A stretch of DNA of 8,326 nucleotides from Actinomycetota bacterium (GTDB taxonomy: Bacteria; Margulisbacteria; Marinamargulisbacteria; SXXA01): assembly GCA_005791325.1 (NCBI GenBank), contig SXXA01000136.1, forward strand, positions 1-8,326. The letters are read 5' to 3'. Below are positions 5,401 to 8,326 of the stretch, piece by piece (positions within the stretch are counted from its first letter, which is position 1; each line of letters begins with the position of its first letter). The position numbers were made by a program, and so were the translations under genes. The notes beneath the pieces were generated by a model. The model saw nothing but the letters and a program-made list of their open reading frames with translations. It did not search any database and was not told the origin of the DNA.

Positions 5401-8326
5401 GATTCTGTATTGGTAAAACTACCACGTTATATGGGGATCAATCGCCCCAATCCTGTGGCCAAGTTGGATGTTGCAGGGGGTATTAAATTGGGTTCAGCCG
5501 CAACGTTCATATCCGGACAATTATCATATAACAATGGGTTTTGGGGAGATACCAGTTTACGGCGAAGACGTATCGAGAACCCCGCATGGATGCAGGAATG
5601 GAATATGTATGGGATTTCAGCGGTGGGGGTAACGACCTCACTATTAATTGGGGAATTGACCCAACCCAGTTTGGGAATCACAGGCAATTTGGAAGTTATG
5701 GGCCAAGTATCTGCCAATCGGTTGGTTGGGTCTGGCTTGCTGTTAACCGGATTAAGTAGCCAATCATTGGGACAAATGTCAATCGGTCGAGGAGGATTGG
5801 GAAGCAATTCTTGGTCTACCAAAGATTTAGTTGGGGGCTCATTAATTCAGGGACAACCTGGCTGGCTTATGGGAAAGGGTGCCGGACAAATTACGTTTAC
5901 AACCACTATCTTGAATGGGGTGACCAGCAATATGCGTGACAATACCCTATTGGTGTACCTATTACCCCATTATACGGAAGAGCCATCCATTTCGTTGGAG
6001 GGCAACCGATTATCCAGATTAACCATTAATCAGTACGGAACCATTTCAACCATTAATACCCTGCCTGATACGGCGTTTCTGACCGATACTAGTTTTTGGA
6101 TGCGTCGCGATTTTTTTTCAACCCCGTATACACTTAAAATTCGAAAAGGGATCATTCAAACCCCTACTGGGGATCACTTGGCGATACAGGCCAATCGTGT
6201 GGGGATTGGAACTCGGACACCGGCCACCCAATTGGATGTGGCAGGGGCCCTTATTATTTCGAGTCAAAATATTTTTCAAAGTGGGTCAATCGTATTTAAA
6301 AATGGTCAATTTTTAGGAAAAAAAGATGATCGATGGGTTCGATTGGATGTTCAAAAATGGGGTGAATTAAATTTTGAAGCCGCTCAATTTATTGGTGATG
6401 GGAGTCGATTATTTAATCTTAACCCAACTAAATTAAGCACCATGATGCCCATTCAGAGTGGGGGGAATGCCAGTAATCATTTTGAAAATAATGGGGTTTT
6501 AATTTCAATGGGTAATCGGGTTATTGGAAAGCCAATACCAGATGGAGCAATATTGGCCTCAACCCTAACAGAAGTAGTGACCCCCTTGTTCACAACGGGA
6601 CAATCGATGGTGTTATCTACCAATAATACACAATGGCGCTTGGGGCATAGGATTCAATCATTACCCAATATGGATTGGGATTCCAACGGATGGATTCGCC
6701 AAATCGGGATCAATGAATCAGGGCATGTTACGACCGTATCACTGATGCTTGAGAATCGATATGGATTTAATAAAGCAGAAGCTGATTATTGGATTTCAAG
6801 ACGCTGGCGCTCCATTATGGGTGGAACCGTTTTATTAAAATCACAAAATGGCGGTCTGGATATTTCTACCAAAGAAGATTTAAATTTTACCATTCAACCA
6901 GACGGAACCGGTGCCATTGGGTTGGGAACCACCAGACCCGTTGGATTTGTATCCATTGGTGGGAATCGAGAAGGAGCCTCTGGTGATATAGGCGGGGTTC
7001 AATTGTGGATAGGACCTGCTTATCACGCTAAAGCAAGTCAAATTTTACTTAAAATAGCGGGGTATAATAACGATGCGGACGGTGTCATTCCGTTGTTGGT
7101 TCAAGATGAGGATGGTTCTGTTGATTTTGAATTAAAGCGGGTGACCTCATCGATACAGGTTCGTGTAACCGGATCATTATTGGTGGCCAGCAATCCCAGT
7201 TCCATCACTCAAAAAGGAACCATCAAGGCCCGTTTTTTTGAAGGAGACGGAAGCCGATTGAGTCAGGTTGCGTTTCCGGCAGTGGTGATTGATTCCTATC
7301 AGGGAGGAACGGGAATGTCGGCGTTACCCACGGGGTCGTTATTAATCTCTCGTGGCAATCAACTAGGGGCTTCCGCGGTATTGGGTATCGGTGAAGTATG
7401 GATTGGGGGGGGAGAGTTGGGCCCCATTGCAAACCCACTGAAAGGAGAGGGCATTCGGATTGAAGGGGATATGGGGATGATTGTGATATCCCATGGTGGG
7501 CAAGTCGAACCCATTGAGAACCTAAATGGGGGTATTAGTGGCATGACACTGGATCAATATGGACATTTGCAATCGGTTAGAACTCAAAATTATATTTTGT
7601 TACATAATCAATCGATTTACGATGGCTTGTTGGGGTACCAAGATAGCACGGTGGCATCGATGTCGGCCAAACTCATTATCGCATCCAAATTAACCACCTC
7701 GCGTGTGATGGGGGGGGCATTAAAGGGAGATGGGAATCGGATTACCAGTTTGAATGTATCACAATTTTCGGGAGTATTTCCGGTTTATCCAGCATCTGGA
7801 ACGGGATTGCCCATCCTTCCAACGGGGTCATTGTTAATGCCATTTGCCGTCACAGAAATGAGCACATACCACCCCAGAGTCGGGGGGATTTTGGGCGCAT
7901 CACGATATGGTATCGTTGAAACATGGCCCGTGATTGGTCGCGAGTCCCCCGGCTTTGATAGTGTAACCACCAATGGAGGGATACTCATTCAACATCGACC
8001 ACTCACATCGGTGGTGATAAATCAAGGAACAGAAAATGCACTCAATCGACTGATATTGGATGATTATGGGCATGTGAGCGAAGTTAGATACACGTCATTA
8101 TCCAGCCGGTATCTCGGTTATTCCAGCATCACGCAATATGTGGATACAATGACGGGGATTGTGAATCATCGCTTGGGGGTATCCGAGAATATCGTGGTAC
8201 AGGGTGATGCAATGGCCAACAGCATGCGTGCGTCACAAGTAACGGGACTTTTGCAAGGGTCTGGCTCTCAACTTCGCCAATTTAATGCGACACACTTGTC
8301 GGGGGAATTGGGTTTGGCATCGGGGG
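2407..8326 (+). CDS. Giant secreted modular surface protein built of phage tail-fibre-like repeats (3' end outside window)
   Basis: The frame is open from ATG 2407 to the window end: 1973 full codons, no stop, no frameshift, and no cysteine codon anywhere. Residues 1-31 are a Sec signal peptide. Residues 32 to about 125 resemble the N-terminal domain of many modular surface proteins. The rest mixes elements best known from phage tail fibres: VGIGT..P...LDV.G units (for example 180-196, 1265-1280), GSI.F.NG.F.G....W..L (for example 1293-1313), F.GDGS.L..L (six copies, 361-1951), GGTG..LPTGSLLI, and LD.YGH..SV (four copies, 1206-1892). Such modules are beta-rich and often trimeric in characterised fibres. 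I infer an extracellular fibre or adhesin, not a prophage tail, because of the signal peptide and the absence of phage genes. A TAA at 2401 limits upstream extension. The ribosome binding site before 2407 is poor, and TTG codons at 2419 and 2431 are less likely starts. The ligand and the mode of surface attachment are unknown. Confidence 0.92.
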   Translation, partial: MRQRLEKGLKKIILAILMAWALAIMPATVLANVLLNGEVFTPDGPLNGAYSVTLSLKSPLNSELTTWSEQQIIEFNNGAFWVTAGSVVPIPNSLMIGIQEFWMSVGTSLLRIPFFPAPSAVVSSVTLRTLTVPSQGILGVISPILITGNYSLITKLGALRDLNLQDISVKNVLRIDPKQNFVGINVTPISPLDVSGSIRLKNGGVLFDDGTILQNSTILTTTAKALNNNGLISIQSSSITGNTVVRADTTEWWVTASGNVGINDSNPQTRLSVGGSLRLRASNTWGNRAGSIMFNNGRFVGNTGSKTIYLDDVPLPLSLWMPKTNQLIASFNQVAIGTQIPSVALHVVGTISATTIQSTQFRGNASQVTNIPLTAFESDWPVSKGGLPKGTPLNKGITLVVASPSNTLYYRLPDGLFFGMGRTGASSVRLDVSGYLGSYHQERNRFILALPLHEAPLSMAFESPIGSIQMGGLGHVMSMAEMTRNDWLAYDTAQDWVKMTDDTIENIQFSGVGIIQTVSNNPLQLTAPLSSVSIGKYIASRQLARSQMLEVDGGIRIGTSPSPTPGTLRYQTQLGLVGTGEDGLDALIGTEADSWGPMTRLGSVISIQSPVGIRTQSSIGLAIQGDMSAQSIQVRQSIQTDGVIKMGATQWSPSGLRSPRWVIMAPSVGLGTRAMPGVQLSLPLPIRWGAMTLGSSGVLSPLLFSKPIITPTMSLTSFQTEFNPSGMVVLSGVEVNRGLSTVQSDIELGLSQRVLMQEGVVSGSMDVGGFVGVNSQPSLLAIGSVSPLPSSMASVWDLRVGNTSSLLGASTRADVMVAGNLIIGGKLTYLIKEKDALQISGNTTLRGKEGTLVIGGQFGRGSRVEIQLRSNEATALTLFNQSKQRVLTIGDLGNLMVGSDNKQAFLQLKGGTTEWPAIRLAESATINTITGGVFRVGNTLNIATTSGPKAVLLATFPQQLSRVHIRQSELQRVTLNTPVIEWLQLKTNMDGGDASISADSVLVKLPRYMGINRPNPVAKLDVAGGIKLGSAATFISGQLSYNNGFWGDTSLRRRRIENPAWMQEWNMYGISAVGVTTSLLIGELTQPSLGITGNLEVMGQVSANRLVGSGLLLTGLSSQSLGQMSIGRGGLGSNSWSTKDLVGGSLIQGQPGWLMGKGAGQITFTTTILNGVTSNMRDNTLLVYLLPHYTEEPSISLEGNRLSRLTINQYGTISTINTLPDTAFLTDTSFWMRRDFFSTPYTLKIRKGIIQTPTGDHLAIQANRVGIGTRTPATQLDVAGALIISSQNIFQSGSIVFKNGQFLGKKDDRWVRLDVQKWGELNFEAAQFIGDGSRLFNLNPTKLSTMMPIQSGGNASNHFENNGVLISMGNRVIGKPIPDGAILASTLTEVVTPLFTTGQSMVLSTNNTQWRLGHRIQSLPNMDWDSNGWIRQIGINESGHVTTVSLMLENRYGFNKAEADYWISRRWRSIMGGTVLLKSQNGGLDISTKEDLNFTIQPDGTGAIGLGTTRPVGFVSIGGNREGASGDIGGVQLWIGPAYHAKASQILLKIAGYNNDADGVIPLLVQDEDGSVDFELKRVTSSIQVRVTGSLLVASNPSSITQKGTIKARFFEGDGSRLSQVAFPAVVIDSYQGGTGMSALPTGSLLISRGNQLGASAVLGIGEVWIGGGELGPIANPLKGEGIRIEGDMGMIVISHGGQVEPIENLNGGISGMTLDQYGHLQSVRTQNYILLHNQSIYDGLLGYQDSTVASMSAKLIIASKLTTSRVMGGALKGDGNRITSLNVSQFSGVFPVYPASGTGLPILPTGSLLMPFAVTEMSTYHPRVGGILGASRYGIVETWPVIGRESPGFDSVTTNGGILIQHRPLTSVVINQGTENALNRLILDDYGHVSEVRYTSLSSRYLGYSSITQYVDTMTGIVNHRLGVSENIVVQGDAMANSMRASQVTGLLQGSGSQLRQFNATHLSGELGLASG
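2500..2781 (+). other. N-terminal head domain of the YQGRLTD/NGxF surface-protein type
   Basis: Residues 32 to about 125 follow the order of a domain often seen at the start of modular secreted proteins: a short strand ending in PDG.LNG.Y (42-50), SVTLSL (51-56), WSEQQ (67-71), NGAFWV (77-82), a PIP turn (89-91), IGI (96-98) and a closing RIPFFPAPSAVVSS (111-124). The last element stands where other members have 'R..L.S.PYA..A'. The match is from memory of the consensus, not a search. The domain probably forms the base of the fibre or its attachment. Confidence 0.6.
6193..6351 (+). repeat. Best-preserved tail-fibre unit: VGIGT..P...LDV.G followed by GSI.F.NG.F.G....W..L
   Basis: Residues 1263-1315 contain VGIGTRTPATQLDVAG, then GSIVFKNGQFLG and RWVRLDV, all in the order usual for tail-fibre domains. 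Weaker copies of the first part lie near residues 181-196, 260-275, 334-350, 419-434, 610-625, 670-682, 1009-1024 and 1503-1518. Copies of the second lie near 290-314, 566-595 and 1028-1058. The copies diverge strongly at DNA level, so the array is old. Confidence 0.75.
7405..7412 (+). repeat. Eight-base poly-G tract inside the giant gene
   Basis: The G run encodes part of a WIGGGE stretch near residue 1668. It is one of several G runs in this gene (also 5377-5383, seven G, and 7710-7717, eight G). The frame is intact here. Confidence 0.85.
7710..7717 (+). repeat. Eight-base poly-G tract inside the giant gene
   Basis: The G run covers the end of Met1768 and Gly1769-Gly1770, just before the LKGDGNR module start. 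Length changes here would truncate the protein part-way through the repeat array. Confidence 0.85.

Larger units (their letters stand above)
7243..8326 (+). repeat. Tandem long modules starting at GDGS and carrying GGTG..LPTGSLLI and LD.YGH
   Basis: Two full modules are visible, residues 1613-1773 (161 residues) and 1774-1950 (177 residues), and a third begins at 1951 and runs out of the window. Each opens with G[DS]G[SN].[LI], then has a GGTG or SGTG turn with LPTGSLL (1641-1646 and 1805-1810). Each then has an LDxYGHxxxVR stretch about 104-112 residues after the opening motif (1715-1724 and 1884-1893). Identity is concentrated in these marks; the stretches between them vary. Confidence 0.75.

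Noticed and set aside
5427..5822. 131-codon minus strand ORF inside the giant gene
   Set aside because: It is antisense to a continuous repeat-bearing frame, rich in Pro/Asn as expected of a shadow, with no motif.
2407..8326. Prophage tail fibre gene
   Set aside because: The modules fit, but the Sec signal peptide, the head domain and the absence of other phage genes in the window argue for a host surface protein. The sequence beyond the window could change this.
1..8326. tRNA, rRNA, CRISPR array or insertion sequence
   Set aside because: I looked and saw no cloverleaf, no ribosomal RNA stretch, no regularly spaced short direct repeats and no transposase-like protein.

Overview
The window comes from a bacterium, most likely diderm. 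It has a bacterial-type operon with overlapping genes, a Sec signal peptide on a very large surface-type protein, and ATG starts. Base composition is moderate, with conspicuous poly-G tracts on the + strand. Nothing in the sequence fixes a phylum, and I do not name one. All supported genes are on the + strand.

Positions 1-1909 hold a tightly packed operon of at least four genes: the 3' end of an unrecognised gene, a membrane-anchored rhodanese, a MauE/DoxX-type membrane protein with the CGCFG motif, and shikimate dehydrogenase (aroE). Each junction overlaps (ATGA, TAATG, ATGA), so translation is probably coupled. The rhodanese and MauE-like proteins look like a small thiol/sulfur redox pair at the membrane. 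aroE is a housekeeping gene of aromatic amino acid biosynthesis that probably only shares the transcript.

Positions 1910-2406 are non-coding (497 bases). The first part is G/C-rich and full of overlapping inverted repeats. The second part is AT-rich, with a perfect 12-base palindrome and a compact hairpin. I found no convincing promoter or Rho-independent terminator.

Positions 2407-8326 are a single uninterrupted reading frame that runs off the window: 1973 complete codons with no stop and no cysteine. It encodes a secreted giant protein with a signal peptide and an N-terminal domain resembling the 'YQGRLTD...G.Y..TFSLY...W.E...NG.F' head found on many modular bacterial surface proteins. The rest is a long mosaic of elements otherwise typical of phage tail fibres: VGIGT..P...LDV.G, GSI.F.NG.F.G....W..L, F.GDGS.L..L, GGTG..LPTGSLLI and LD.YGH..SV. 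In the last half these elements recur in fixed order and spacing. No phage structural gene is present, so I read it as a host-encoded tail-fibre-like adhesin or surface fibre. This protein is the most interesting item in the window.
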